Notes under the pieces: generated by a model
Database searches by the model: none
Told to the model about the DNA's origin: nothing
Seen by the model: the letters and a program-made list of their open reading frames with translations, nothing else
Part shown: positions 1-8,991 of the stretch, in pieces
How positions within the stretch are numbered: position 1 is the first letter of the stretch
Layout: each line of letters opens with the position of its first letter
Translations under genes and position numbers: made by a program
NCBI GenBank assembly: GCA_030916665.1
Contig: JAUPWC010000170.1
Location: forward strand, 1-21,634
Reading direction: 5' to 3'
Origin: Verrucomicrobiota bacterium
GTDB lineage: Bacteria > Verrucomicrobiota > Verrucomicrobiia > Opitutales > Opitutaceae
Length of the DNA stretch: 21,634 nucleotides

Positions 1-62
1 AATCGAAGCGCTGGTATTACCGCCACGGCTGGCGGCGAGCGCAGCGTGAACTGACCACATGA
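1..62 (+). CDS. C-terminal end of an upstream gene (partial)
   Basis: The frame starting at base 3 is open from the window edge and ends with TGA at 60-62, overlapping the ATG of the next gene as ATGA. The visible residues read SKRWYYRHGWRRAQRELTT. This basic, aromatic tail would suit the end of a glycosyltransferase or other polysaccharide-locus protein, but 19 residues are too few to assign a function. The 4-base stop/start overlap is the same arrangement seen repeatedly downstream, which is the main reason to believe this frame. The other two forward frames also close within the first 54 bases but without such coupling. Confidence 0.5.
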   Translation, partial: SKRWYYRHGWRRAQRELTT

Positions 63-1012
63 CGGCACCCCTCGTCAGCATCATCATTCCCTGTCACAAT
101 GCCGAGGCGTGGCTCGCGGCGACGCTCGAGTCGGTGCTGGCGCAGACTTGGACGCACAGAGAGGTCATCGTGGTCAACGACGGCTCGCGCGACGGCAGCC
201 TGGCCGTCGCCCAGGGCTTTTCCAGCCGCGGCGTCACGGTCTTGGATCTGCCCAACCGCGGCGCCAGCGCCGCCCGCAATCACGGCCTGCGCCACGCCAA
301 GGGCGATCTCGTCAAGTTCCTCGACGCCGACGACCTGCTGGCCCCGGAGTCGCTCGCGGTGCAGGTCGCCGCCCTCGCCGGCCGCAGCGACCGGCTGGCC
401 TTCGGCCCTTGGGCGCGATTCCACGCCGATCCCGCGCAGGCGGTGTTCACCCCGCACCCCGGCTGGCACGACAGCGCCGGTCCCGCCTGGATCAAGGAGA
501 CCTGGCGCGACACCGAGCCGATGTATCAGTGCGGCATGTTTCTCATCCCACGTCCGCTGCTGGAAGGATGCGGCGGGTGGAACGAGCAGCTGTCCCTCAT
601 CGACGATTTCGAATTCTTCACGCGGCTCGTGCTCGGCTCTGCCGGTGTGGTTTTCACCCCGAAGGCCAAACTCTATTACCGCTCCGGTCTGCCCGGCAGC
701 TTGTCGGATCACAAGGGTCGCCGCGCCTGGGAATCCGCGGTGCTCTCCACCCGCCTTGCCGCCGATCTGCTGCTCGCCGCGGAGGACACGGCGGAGACCC
801 GCCGGCTCTCCGCCAACATGCTCCAGAAGCTGATCTACAGTTTCTATCCCGAACATGCCGATCTGCGAAGCCAGCTCGAAGAACACATCGCCCGGTTCGG
901 CGGCGCCGATTTGCAGCCCGGTGGCGGTGCCGGTTTCCGCACCATGGCGCAGCTCACCGGCTGGCGTTTCGCCGCACGACTTCGCCACCTGCTTGGGCGC
1001 CGACCCCGCTGA
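59..1012 (+). CDS. Family 2 glycosyltransferase (GT-A fold)
   Basis: A 317-residue cytoplasmic glycosyltransferase, expected to move a sugar from a nucleotide-sugar donor onto the lipid-linked glycan being built. Seen: the GT2 start VSIIIPCHNAE at residues 6-16, VVNDGSRDGS near 38-47, RGASAARNHGL near 68-77, and the metal-binding DxD-type motif FLDADDLL near 87-94 (D89, D91). The DD at 182-183 in LIDDFEFFTRL sits where GT2 enzymes carry the catalytic base. The N-terminal domain is typical; the last 110 residues are helical-looking and not diagnostic. The ATG at 59 overlaps the preceding stop, and the next gene starts 7 bases after the TGA. Donor and acceptor sugars cannot be deduced. Confidence 0.9.
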   Translation: MTAPLVSIIIPCHNAEAWLAATLESVLAQTWTHREVIVVNDGSRDGSLAVAQGFSSRGVTVLDLPNRGASAARNHGLRHAKGDLVKFLDADDLLAPESLAVQVAALAGRSDRLAFGPWARFHADPAQAVFTPHPGWHDSAGPAWIKETWRDTEPMYQCGMFLIPRPLLEGCGGWNEQLSLIDDFEFFTRLVLGSAGVVFTPKAKLYYRSGLPGSLSDHKGRRAWESAVLSTRLAADLLLAAEDTAETRRLSANMLQKLIYSFYPEHADLRSQLEEHIARFGGADLQPGGGAGFRTMAQLTGWRFAARLRHLLGRRPR

Positions 1013-1019
1013 CTCCCCG

Positions 1020-2237
1020 ATGGCCCGCATCCGCATCTACCTCGCCCGCCACCTCTGCACCGCCCCGCGCCCGCAGAAGGAGGCCGACGCGCTCGCCGCG
1101 GCCGGGCATGAGGTGTCGGTTCACGGCGTGGCCTTCGACGCGGAATCCGCCCGCCGGGACGGGGAAATCGCCCGGGGCCGCCCGTGGCGCTGGGAACCGG
1201 TCGCAGACTTTTCCCGCGCTGGCCGCGCGCCCTGCTGGCTGGCCGCGCGGCTGCGCCACCGGCTCGCCCGGGACTGGTTCAGTCTCACGGGCCGGGTCAC
1301 CGCCGGCGTGTGGGGTTACGCGCAGAGCGCACTCGCCGCCCATGCGCTCCGGAACCCCGCCGATCTCACGATCGTCCATTCCGAAGGGGGGCTCGCCATC
1401 GCCGCGGAACTGCGGCAGCGCGGGCACCGCGTGGGCGTCGATTTTGAGGACTGGTTCTCCCGCGATCTGCCGTCCGAACAACGCAGCGGACGCCCGGTCG
1501 AACGCCTCGCGGAGCTGGAAAGCGAACTGTTGCGCGCCACGCCTTACGCGACGACGACCTCCCGCGCCCTCGCCGAAGCCCTCGCGGCGGAATACCGCGG
1601 CCCCGCGCCCGCGGTGATCTACAACAGTTTTGCGCGCGGACCGGAACCCGAACTCCGGCCCGCGGCCGGCCGCCCAATCGGGCTGCACTGGTTCTCCCAG
1701 GTCATCGGTCCCGGCCGCGGCCTCGAGACCCTGATGCCCGCGCTGCCGCGACTCGACTTCGCGTGGGAACTGCATCTTCGCGGCCACTGTGACCCGGCCT
1801 ATCACCGGGAGCTGCTCGCGCTGCTGCCCGCCACCTTGCATCCGCGCCTGCACTTCCATCCGACGGTTCCCCCGGCGGAACTGGCCGCCGCCATCGCGCG
1901 ACACGACATCGGCCTAATCCTCGAAGACAGCGCCATTCCCAGCCGCAATCTCACGATCACGAACAAATTTTTCCATTACCTCCAGTCCGGACTGGCCGTG
2001 GTGGCGAGCGCCACCGCCGGCAACGAGGAGGGTCTCGCCCGGGCCACGGGCGCCGGGGCAATCTTTCCGTCGGGCGACGTCTCCGCGCTTGCCGCCGCTC
2101 TCAACTGTCTCGGGAGCAATCCCGACGGCCTGCTCGCCGCGCGCCGGGCCGCGCGCGAGGCCTTTGTTTCCCGCCTCGCCCACGAACACCAGGCCGCCCG
2201 CTACGCCGAGCTCGCCGCCGCCGCCCTCGCCCGCTGA
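1020..2237 (+). CDS. Glycosyltransferase, GT-B/GT4-like
   Basis: A 405-residue protein read as a GT-B glycosyltransferase of the polysaccharide operon. Seen: an N-terminal Rossmann-like start (MARIRIYLARHLC), FEDWFSRDLP near residue 140, a domain-linker stretch AVIYNSF near 200, then IGPGRGLETL and NKFFHYLQSGLAVVAS near 310-330, which corresponds to the donor-binding loop of GT4 enzymes. The usual E-x7-E signature is not evident, so it is a divergent member. The frame is open further upstream to 855, but that would overlap the previous gene by over 150 bases. The ATG at 1020, 7 bases after the previous stop, gives a natural N-terminus. The stop shares bases with the next ATG (TGATG). Confidence 0.82.
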   Translation: MARIRIYLARHLCTAPRPQKEADALAAAGHEVSVHGVAFDAESARRDGEIARGRPWRWEPVADFSRAGRAPCWLAARLRHRLARDWFSLTGRVTAGVWGYAQSALAAHALRNPADLTIVHSEGGLAIAAELRQRGHRVGVDFEDWFSRDLPSEQRSGRPVERLAELESELLRATPYATTTSRALAEALAAEYRGPAPAVIYNSFARGPEPELRPAAGRPIGLHWFSQVIGPGRGLETLMPALPRLDFAWELHLRGHCDPAYHRELLALLPATLHPRLHFHPTVPPAELAAAIARHDIGLILEDSAIPSRNLTITNKFFHYLQSGLAVVASATAGNEEGLARATGAGAIFPSGDVSALAAALNCLGSNPDGLLAARRAAREAFVSRLAHEHQAARYAELAAAALAR

Positions 2238-3304
2238 TGCGCATCCTGCTCACCGCCGATCCCATGATACCGGTGCCGCCCGCCGGTTACGGCGGCATCG
2301 AGCGGATCGTGGACGCACTGGCCGGTGAACTCCGGCGGCGCGGACACGCGGTCGGCCTCGTGGCCAAGACCGGCTCCGCCTGTCCGGTGGACGCATTCTT
2401 CCCGTGGCCCGGCCACGACGTGGGCGGAAAAATCGACACCGTCCGCAACATCCTCGCGCTCAGGCAGGCCGTGCGTTCGTTCCGCCCGGATTTGGTGCAC
2501 AGCTTCTCCCGGCTCGCCTACCTCTCGGCCGTGCTCCCGTCGCGCTTGCCAAAAATCATGTCCTACCAGCGGCACGTTTCGCCCGCGCAGGTGCGTCCGG
2601 CGCTGCGGCTGGCGCGCCGCGGCACGCTGGCGTTCACGGGTTGCAGCGAGTTCATCTGCGCCCAGGGCCGCACGGCCGAATCGGACTGGACCGCGATTCC
2701 CAACTTCGTGGATGTTGCCCGCATCGACTTCCAGCCGCAGGTGCCGGCCGACGCCCCTTTGCTTTTCCTGAGCCGCGTCGAATCGATCAAAGGGCCCGAC
2801 ACCGCCATCGCCATCGCGCGCCGGAGCGGCCGGCGCCTGCTCATCGCCGGCAACCGGCCCACCGCAGGGGCCGAAGCCGATTTTTTCGAGCGCGCAATCG
2901 CGCCGCACCTCGGCCGGGACGGCATCGAGTGGATCGGCGAGGTCGGCGACGTGGAAAAGAACCGGCTGCTCGGCCAATGCGCCGCGCTTGTCGTGCCGAT
3001 CCGCTGGGACGAGCCCTTCGGCATCGTGTTTGCCGAGGCCCTCGCCGCGGGCACTCCCGTCCTCAGCTGCGCCCGGGGAGCCTTGGCCGAGATCGTCCGC
3101 CCCGGCGTCACCGGTTTTTTCGTGTACGATGCCGACGACGGCGCGGCCGCGGTTGCGCGTCTGGCATCGCTCGACCGACACGCCTGCCGCACCGATGCGG
3201 AACGTCATTTCAACCTTCCCGTCTGCATGGACCGTTATCTCGCGCTTTACGCCGACGTCATCGCCGGCCGTCCTCACCGCCTACAGCCTGCACCCTTCAC
3301 ATGA
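2237..3304 (+). CDS. Family 4 glycosyltransferase (GT-B fold)
   Basis: A 355-residue retaining-type GT4 glycosyltransferase. Seen: MRILLTADPMIPVPPAGYGG at the N-terminus, where the P-x-x-YGG-x-E pattern is typical of the acceptor-domain glycine loop; DLVHSFSR near residue 85; the interdomain segment AIPNFVD near 155; FLSRVESIKGPDTAI near 175 as the second Rossmann start; and the donor-binding E-x7-E motif in EPFGIVFAEALAAGTPVLS near 257-275. Length is usual for the family. It begins on the last base of the previous stop and its own TGA overlaps the next ATG as ATGA, so translation is probably coupled. Sugar specificity is unknown. Confidence 0.9.
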   Translation: MRILLTADPMIPVPPAGYGGIERIVDALAGELRRRGHAVGLVAKTGSACPVDAFFPWPGHDVGGKIDTVRNILALRQAVRSFRPDLVHSFSRLAYLSAVLPSRLPKIMSYQRHVSPAQVRPALRLARRGTLAFTGCSEFICAQGRTAESDWTAIPNFVDVARIDFQPQVPADAPLLFLSRVESIKGPDTAIAIARRSGRRLLIAGNRPTAGAEADFFERAIAPHLGRDGIEWIGEVGDVEKNRLLGQCAALVVPIRWDEPFGIVFAEALAAGTPVLSCARGALAEIVRPGVTGFFVYDADDGAAAVARLASLDRHACRTDAERHFNLPVCMDRYLALYADVIAGRPHRLQPAPFT

Positions 3305-4605
3305 AACGGCTGCTGATCGTCAGTCCGCACTTTCCGCCGGTCAATGCGCCGGACATGCAGCGCGTCCGCATGAGCCTGCCTCATTTCGTGAAAGCTGGCT
3401 GGGAAGTGACCGTGTTGACGGCCGATGACCGGGAGCCGCAGGCCCCGCTGGAACCGGCCCTCCTGCAGACCGTCCCCGATTCCGTGCGCGTGATCCGGGT
3501 GCGCTGCCTCAGCCGGCGGTGGACGCGGTTCCTCGGCCTGAACAATCTCGCGTGGCGGATGCTGCCCTTCCTCGCCACCGCCGGCATCCGGATCATCCGC
3601 GAGTGGCGGCCGTCGGTGGTCTATTTTTCCACGACGCAGTTCACGACGATGCCGCTCGGGCGCCTCTGGCGCCGCCGGCACGGTGTCCCCTACGTGATCG
3701 ACCTGCAGGACCCGTGGGTGAACGACTACTACCGCCAGCCGGGCGCGCCCCCGCCGCCGGGCGGCTGGAAATACCGCTTTGCCGCCGCCAGCGCGCGCCT
3801 GCTCGAGGGCTGGACCCTCCGCCGCTCCGCGCATGTCATCAGCGTCTCCGCCCGCTACCTCGACGATCTCGCGCGCCGTTATCCGTGGTGGACGGCCAAC
3901 CGCGGCAGCGTGCTGACCTTCGGCGCGCCGGACGATGACTTTGCCCTCGTGCGCGCACTCCCGGAGACCGCCCGTCCGCTGCTGCCCGCGGACAAGCGCG
4001 CGCTGCGGATCGCCTACGCCGGACGGCTCGGGCCCGACATGCTGCCCACGCTGGACATCCTCTTCTCCGCCATCGCGCGATGCCAGGACGCGGCACGCCC
4101 GGTCGAACTGCATTTTTTCGGCACCTCCTACGCCGGGGCGGACCGGGCGGAATCAACGACCACCGCCTCCGCCCGGCGGCACGGCATCGCGCACCTCGTG
4201 CATGAGCAACCGGCCCGCATCGGCTATCTGGATTCGCTGCGACTGCTGCTCGAAACCGACGTCGCGCTGGTGCTGGGCTCCGAGGACCGGGGCTATGCGC
4301 CTTCCAAAATCTACCCCACGCTGCTGGCCGGACGGCCCACGTTGGCGATCGCGCCGGAGGGCAGCGTCCTTGCCGGAGCGATCCAGGAACTCGGCGGCGC
4401 GGCGCTCGTGACCTACCGGCCACAAACGGCCGCGGACGAACAGGCCGTCTCGGTGCTGACCGGCCTGCTGAAGCACTGCCTTGCCGAACAACCCCTCCCG
4501 GCGCCTCCGCTGGACCGCCAGCGCCTGGAATCCCGGCATTCGGCAGCGGCTGTGGCCCGCCGCCAATTGGAGATTTTCTCCCGCGCCGCCGGCCGTTCAG
4601 ACTGA
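3301..4605 (+). CDS. Glycosyltransferase, GT4-like
   Basis: A 434-residue GT-B type glycosyltransferase. Seen: the N-terminal MKRLLIVSPHFPPVNAPDMQ followed by RVRMSLPHFVKAGWEVTVLT, a layout known from GT4 relatives in polysaccharide loci; VIDLQDPWVNDYYRQPG near residue 138, resembling the substrate-side DxxD/W segment; HVISVSARYLDDL near 180; AYAGRLGPDMLPTLDILF near 240; and SKIYPTLLAGRPTLAIAPEG near 340 at the donor site. The frame is open upstream from 2404 inside the previous gene; the ATG at 3301, overlapping that gene's stop by 4 bases, is the sensible start. A 9-base gap separates it from the membrane protein that follows. Confidence 0.87.
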   Translation: MKRLLIVSPHFPPVNAPDMQRVRMSLPHFVKAGWEVTVLTADDREPQAPLEPALLQTVPDSVRVIRVRCLSRRWTRFLGLNNLAWRMLPFLATAGIRIIREWRPSVVYFSTTQFTTMPLGRLWRRRHGVPYVIDLQDPWVNDYYRQPGAPPPPGGWKYRFAAASARLLEGWTLRRSAHVISVSARYLDDLARRYPWWTANRGSVLTFGAPDDDFALVRALPETARPLLPADKRALRIAYAGRLGPDMLPTLDILFSAIARCQDAARPVELHFFGTSYAGADRAESTTTASARRHGIAHLVHEQPARIGYLDSLRLLLETDVALVLGSEDRGYAPSKIYPTLLAGRPTLAIAPEGSVLAGAIQELGGAALVTYRPQTAADEQAVSVLTGLLKHCLAEQPLPAPPLDRQRLESRHSAAAVARRQLEIFSRAAGRSD

Positions 4606-4614
4606 GCCGCAACC

Positions 4615-6069
4615 ATGGAACACGTCAGCCCCAATCCCCTGCCCGGCGAGCAAGCGCTGGACTATTCGCTCCTCGGGGGCGAACACCTCGCGCGGGGCCG
4701 GCGCCTGTTCACCACGGGGCTGGTGCTGCTTGCCGCCGCCCTCGGTTACCTCGGCTACACGGCCAACACCGAGAACTCCCTGCACATTTTCCAGGGTCTG
4801 CTGATCCTGACCCTCTCCGTGCTCCCCGGCCTGCTCTGGGCGAAGACCGGCGGCAGCCGCTTCCCGGTCTTCGAGACGATCATGCTGCTGTGCGCCAACT
4901 CCTATGCGCTGCCGCTGCTGAACGTGCGCGAACAGATGGCCGACTACAGCGATGAGGTCATCACCCGCTCCGGGTGGCTGGTCGTCCTCTATGTGATCTG
5001 CGCCAATGTCGTTTACCGGCTCACGCGCGGCGAACCGGGCCGCGGCGGCTTCTGGACGGAGTCCCTGCTGTCCGCCGGTATCGAGCGCTCCGTGATCTAC
5101 GGCCTGCCGGTCTCGACGCTCTACGTCGGCATCAGCGTGTTCACCGACTGGATTCCCCCGGCCGTCGGCAGCGTGCTGCGCGCCGTGTTCTTCGGACTGA
5201 GCATCCTCTGCACCTTCATCAGCGCCCTGCGCTGGGGCCGCGGCGAGCTGACGCAGGGCGAAAAGAGCCTGTTCGTATGCTCGTTGGTGCCGCAGATGAT
5301 CTTCATGTCGGTCGGCCTGGTGCTGATCGGCGCCATCAGCCAGGTGGGCATCGCGCTGCTCGGCTACCTGTCGGGCGGCAAGCGCATCCCGTGGGTGGTG
5401 ATGATCGTGACCTTCGGCATTCTTGCGGTTCTGCACACCGGCAAGTCGCGGATGCGCGAAAAATACTGGGAAGGCGACCTGCCGCGGCCCACCCTCTCCC
5501 AACTGGGCAACTACTACGCCGAGTGGTTCGAATACGGCGTGCAAAAAGCCGAGGAGAAGAAGGCCGCCAGCCGCCGGCTGCTCGAACGCACCTCGCTCAT
5601 GCACATCCTCTGCCTGATCGGTTCCTACACGCCCCAGCGGCAGGACTATCTCTACGGCTCCACCTACCGGCATGTGCTGCCGCAGCTCATCCCGCGCTTT
5701 TTCTGGCCCGACAAACCCAAGTCCCACATCGCCACCTACGAACTCTCGATCTACTACGGCATCCAGCGCGAGGAGGACACCGAGACCACCACCATCGCGT
5801 TCGGACTGCTGGCCGAGGCCTTCGCCAACTTCGGGCTGTTCGGCGCCGTCCTGCTGGGAACTTTCTGGGGCTTCTCGCTGAAGAAACTCCAGATCTGGTC
5901 CACTTTCAGCCCGATGCTTTCCTTCGCCGGCCTGATGATGGTGCTGCTCACCGCCTGGGCCTTCAACTCCGAGCTCACGATGGCGGCCTGGATTTCCTCG
6001 TTCCAACAGGCGCTCATCGTCGTGCTCGGCGTGCCGTTCCTCCTCAAGAGCCTCCTCGGGGGCGACTGA
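4615..6069 (+). CDS. Wzy-like polysaccharide polymerase, polytopic membrane protein
   Basis: A 484-residue inner-membrane protein, probably polymerising lipid-linked repeat units on the periplasmic face. Seen: about ten to twelve hydrophobic segments, for example GLVLLAAALGYLGY near residue 36, LLILTLSVLPGLLW near 62, WLVVLYVICANVVY near 122, and a run of segments from 190 to 285. A large polar region follows, with YTPQRQDYLYGSTYRH and LIPRFFWPDKPKSH near 355-375. The PRF-x-WPDKP motif is shared by many Wzy/O-antigen-polymerase-like proteins. Three further membrane segments close the protein. It is unlike the second polymerase/ligase candidate of this operon. A flippase or other exporter is less likely because of the large polar loop. 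Confidence 0.72.
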   Translation: MEHVSPNPLPGEQALDYSLLGGEHLARGRRLFTTGLVLLAAALGYLGYTANTENSLHIFQGLLILTLSVLPGLLWAKTGGSRFPVFETIMLLCANSYALPLLNVREQMADYSDEVITRSGWLVVLYVICANVVYRLTRGEPGRGGFWTESLLSAGIERSVIYGLPVSTLYVGISVFTDWIPPAVGSVLRAVFFGLSILCTFISALRWGRGELTQGEKSLFVCSLVPQMIFMSVGLVLIGAISQVGIALLGYLSGGKRIPWVVMIVTFGILAVLHTGKSRMREKYWEGDLPRPTLSQLGNYYAEWFEYGVQKAEEKKAASRRLLERTSLMHILCLIGSYTPQRQDYLYGSTYRHVLPQLIPRFFWPDKPKSHIATYELSIYYGIQREEDTETTTIAFGLLAEAFANFGLFGAVLLGTFWGFSLKKLQIWSTFSPMLSFAGLMMVLLTAWAFNSELTMAAWISSFQQALIVVLGVPFLLKSLLGGD

Positions 6070-6075
6070 ACCCGC

Positions 6076-7242
6076 ATGTCGCGCCTCGCCATCGTCCTCT
6101 CCCACCCCACGCAGTATTACAGCCCGTGGTTCCGCTGGATGGGCACGCACACGCGGCTGGACTTTCACGTTTTCTACCTCTGGGAATTCGGCGTCACCGA
6201 GCAGCGCGACCCGCAGTTCGGCCACCGGTTCAAATGGGACGTGGACCTGCTCTCCGGCTACGACCACGAGTTCGTGCCCAACCTGTCGCGCGATCCCGGC
6301 ACGCACCGGTTCGGCGGCCTGCACAACCCGGCGCTCGGCGAGCGTCTCCGCGCCTGGCAACCCGACGCGGTGCTGCTCTTCGGTTACGCCTGGCGCACGC
6401 ACCTCGACCTCATCCGCCACCCGCCCGCCCCGCTGATCTTCCGCGGCGACTCCCACCTGATCGGACACTCGCCCACGTGGCTCAAGCGCTGCGTGCTGCG
6501 CCGCGTCTATGCGCGCTTCGCCGCCGTCACCTACGTGGGCCAGGCCAACCGCGATTACTTCCGCACCTTCGGCGTGTCGGAAGACCGGCTGCACTTTGCG
6601 CCGCACTGCGTGGATGCCGACCGGTTCCTGCGCGACGGGGCCATCATGGCCGCCGCCGCCCGCCTGCGCGCAGAACTGGACCTCGGCAACCGCAAGGTCG
6701 TCCTCTTCGCCGGCAAGCTTGTGCCCGCCAAACAACCGGACGCGCTGCTCGAAGCGTTTCTCCGGCTCGCCCCCGCCGACTTCGCGCTGGTTTTCGTCGG
6801 CGAAGGCCCGGAACGCGCCGCGCTCGAAGCCCGCGCCGCCCAGGCCCCCGGCAGCGTGGTGCGATTCCTCCCCTTTGCCAACCAGAGCGAGATGCCCGCG
6901 CGCTACGCCCTTGCCGATCTCTTTGTGCTGCCCTCGGGCGGGCTCTACGAAACCTGGGGCCTGGCGGTCAACGAGGCCATGCACCTCGGCGTGCCCTGTC
7001 TGGTCAGCGACCGCGTCGGCTGCCAGCGCGACCTCGTGACGGATGGTGAAACCGGCTGGGTCTTTCCCGCCGCCGATCCCGCCGGCTTGGAGTCCGCCCT
7101 CGGCCGCGCGCTGGCCGAACTGCGCGGCGACACCACCCCGTTGCGTCTCCGCATCGCCGCCCGCATCGGTGGCTACACCTACGCCCAGGCCACCGGCGGA
7201 CTGCAATCCGCCCTCGCGCAGGCGGTCGCCTCCACGCCATGA
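6076..7242 (+). CDS. Family 4 glycosyltransferase (GT-B fold)
   Basis: A 388-residue GT4 glycosyltransferase. Seen: the N-terminal LSHPTQYYSPWFRWM, a start found in a subgroup of GT4 enzymes; FGYAWRTHLDLI near residue 115; FRGDSHLIG near 130; HFAPHCVDADRF near 178 as the interdomain linker; VVLFAGKLVPAKQPDALLEAF (quoted in part: LFAGKLVPAKQPD) near 215; and the donor-site E-x7-E motif in ETWGLAVNEAMHLGVPCLVS near 294-313. The C-terminal helix region is complete. It starts 6 bases after the membrane protein and ends ATGA-coupled to the next glycosyltransferase. The frame is clean throughout, with family-typical length. Confidence 0.9.
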   Translation: MSRLAIVLSHPTQYYSPWFRWMGTHTRLDFHVFYLWEFGVTEQRDPQFGHRFKWDVDLLSGYDHEFVPNLSRDPGTHRFGGLHNPALGERLRAWQPDAVLLFGYAWRTHLDLIRHPPAPLIFRGDSHLIGHSPTWLKRCVLRRVYARFAAVTYVGQANRDYFRTFGVSEDRLHFAPHCVDADRFLRDGAIMAAAARLRAELDLGNRKVVLFAGKLVPAKQPDALLEAFLRLAPADFALVFVGEGPERAALEARAAQAPGSVVRFLPFANQSEMPARYALADLFVLPSGGLYETWGLAVNEAMHLGVPCLVSDRVGCQRDLVTDGETGWVFPAADPAGLESALGRALAELRGDTTPLRLRIAARIGGYTYAQATGGLQSALAQAVASTP

Positions 7243-8399
7243 ACATCACCATCGTCTGCGGTTTCTTTCTGCCGGTGCCTCCGATCCTCGGCGGCTCCAC
7301 CGAGAAAATCTGGCACCGCCTCGCCCGCGAGTTCGTTGCCGCCGGCCACACCGTGACGATGGTCTCCCGCCGCTGGCCCGGCTGGCCGGACCGCGAAACC
7401 GAGATGGAGGGACGGCTCACCCACCTGCGTCTGCGGGGCCGCACGCACACGCGTTATCTGCCGCTCAATCTGCTGCTCGACTTCCTCTGGGGACTGCAGG
7501 TCGCCTGGCACCTGCCCAAGGCCGATGTCGTCGTCTGCAACACCGTGACCCTGCCCGTCTATCTGCGTTGGGTGAAACCGTCCGCCGGCCGCGTCGCGGT
7601 GGTGCTCGGCCGCATGCCGAAGGGCCAGAACCGGGCCTACGCCGCGGTGGACACACTGCTCGCCACCAGCACGGCCGTGGCCGACAAGATCCGGGCGGAA
7701 AACGCCTCCCTCGACGCCCGCATTTTCAAATTCCCGAATCCCATCGACTGGCAGCTCCACCAGCGCGCCGGGGCCGCGGCGGCAACCGGGCCTCTGACCA
7801 TCGGCTACATCGGACGCATCCATCCGGAAAAGGGACTGGAGCAACTGCTGGATGCCGCCGCCATCCTGCACCGCGAACACCCCGGACTCGCCCCGTGGCG
7901 CGTCGAGCTCATCGGTCCGGTCGCGGTGCCGCAGGGCGGCGGCGGCGAGGCCTATCGCGACGCGCTGCTGGCCCGCTACGGCCCGCTGCTCGGCGACCGC
8001 CTCGCGATCCTGCCCCCGGTTTACGACGCCAACGTGCTTGCGACGCACTACGGGCGGCTGGCGATTTTCTGCTACCCCAGCCTCGCCGCCAAAGGCGAAG
8101 GCCTGAGCATCGCCCCGATGGAAGCGATGGCCGCCGGAGCGGTGGCGGTGGTTTCCCAGCTCGATTGCTACCGCGACCTGATCCGGCCGGATGAAAACGG
8201 TTTCCAGTTCGACCAATCCAGTCCCGCCGCGGTCAGGCAACTTGCCGGCATCCTCGTCCGCCTGCTGCAGGATGAGGCCCTGCGCCAGCGCGTCGCCCGG
8301 CAGGGTCAGACCGATGTGCGCCGCCACGACTACGCGGAAGCTGCCCGTTGTCTGCTCGGAGAGTTTGCGCGGTTGACCGTTCCCTCATCCCAACGCTGA
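7239..8399 (+). CDS. Family 4 glycosyltransferase (GT-B fold)
   Basis: A 386-residue GT4 glycosyltransferase. Seen: N-terminal MNITIVCGFFLPVPPILGG with the glycine-rich acceptor loop (GGSTEKIWHRLAREF) near residues 18-33; DVVVCNTVTLP near 97; FPNPIDW near 165 as linker; IGYIGRIHPEKGLEQLL near 187-203, the classic second-domain GRxxPEKG signature; and EGLSIAPMEAMAAGAVAVVS near 287-306 carrying the E-x7-E donor motif. This is the most canonical GT4 of the set. Its ATG overlaps the previous stop by 4 bases. The stop at 8397-8399 lies just before, or inside, the beginning of the acyltransferase gene depending on that gene's start. Confidence 0.92.
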   Translation: MNITIVCGFFLPVPPILGGSTEKIWHRLAREFVAAGHTVTMVSRRWPGWPDRETEMEGRLTHLRLRGRTHTRYLPLNLLLDFLWGLQVAWHLPKADVVVCNTVTLPVYLRWVKPSAGRVAVVLGRMPKGQNRAYAAVDTLLATSTAVADKIRAENASLDARIFKFPNPIDWQLHQRAGAAAATGPLTIGYIGRIHPEKGLEQLLDAAAILHREHPGLAPWRVELIGPVAVPQGGGGEAYRDALLARYGPLLGDRLAILPPVYDANVLATHYGRLAIFCYPSLAAKGEGLSIAPMEAMAAGAVAVVSQLDCYRDLIRPDENGFQFDQSSPAAVRQLAGILVRLLQDEALRQRVARQGQTDVRRHDYAEAARCLLGEFARLTVPSSQR

Positions 8400-8419
8400 C
8401 TAGCAAGATTCCCAACGAC

Positions 8420-8980
8420 TTGAGCCCGCCCGACAGCCCTTTTCTCGGCCAGAACTGCGTCACACCCTACCCGAAGTCGGAGGTGCTGCGCCGCTGGCTC
8501 TGGCTTTTGGTGCAGTCCACCGTCTTTCGCTGGAGTCCGCGTCCGCTGCACGGCTTCCGCGCCGCCTTGCTCCGGCTCTTTGGCGCCCAGATCGAGGGGC
8601 CGGTCGTGGTCTTCCCGACTGTGCGTGTGACCTTCCCGTGGAAACTCTCGCTCTCGCCGCGCAGCATGATCGGGCCTCGCGTCCTCATCTACAACCTCGC
8701 GCCCGTGCGCCTCGAATACGGCGCCAACCTTAGCCAGCACGTCCACCTTTGCGCGGGCAGTCATGATTTCACCCGCTGGTCCATGCCGCTGGTCACGGCG
8801 CCCATCACCGTCGGCCGCAACGCCTGGCTCGGCGCCGACGTCTTCGTGGGCCCCGGCGTGACCGTCGGCGAACTCACCGTGGTCGGCGCGCGCTCCGTTG
8901 TCGTGGACGACCTCCCGGCGGGCAAGGTCTGCGTCGGCGCACCCTGCCGGGCGCTGCGCGACCGCTCCGCTCCCGTTTAA
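8420..8980 (+). CDS. WcaF-type left-handed beta-helix acyltransferase
   Basis: A transferase of the hexapeptide-repeat (LbH) superfamily, related to WcaF/colanic-acid acetyltransferases, predicted to add an acetyl or similar acyl group to a sugar of the repeat unit. Seen: the family opening with conserved spacing, VLRRWLWLLVQSTVFRWSP, then HGFRAALLRLFGAQI, FPWKLSLSPRSMIGPRV, YNLAPVRLEYGANLSQHVHL, the catalytic-His region CAGSHDF, and three or more hexapeptide coils (APITVGRNAWLGADVFVGPG, VTVGELTVVGARSVV). The frame is open from an ATG at 8348, but that overlaps the previous gene by 52 bases. A TTG at 8420 gives the expected family N-terminus (about 186 residues), so it is preferred. The start is uncertain. 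Confidence 0.82.
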   Translation: MSPPDSPFLGQNCVTPYPKSEVLRRWLWLLVQSTVFRWSPRPLHGFRAALLRLFGAQIEGPVVVFPTVRVTFPWKLSLSPRSMIGPRVLIYNLAPVRLEYGANLSQHVHLCAGSHDFTRWSMPLVTAPITVGRNAWLGADVFVGPGVTVGELTVVGARSVVVDDLPAGKVCVGAPCRALRDRSAPV

Positions 8981-8991
8981 GCACACCGATC

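Noticed and set aside
4597..7206. A very long minus-strand open frame (869 codons) opposite the Wzy-like protein and a glycosyltransferase
   Set aside because: It lies antisense to two well-supported genes with clear motifs. High-GC codon use leaves such frames open, and its translation is a compositionally biased Gly/Glu/Ala/His string without recognisable motifs.
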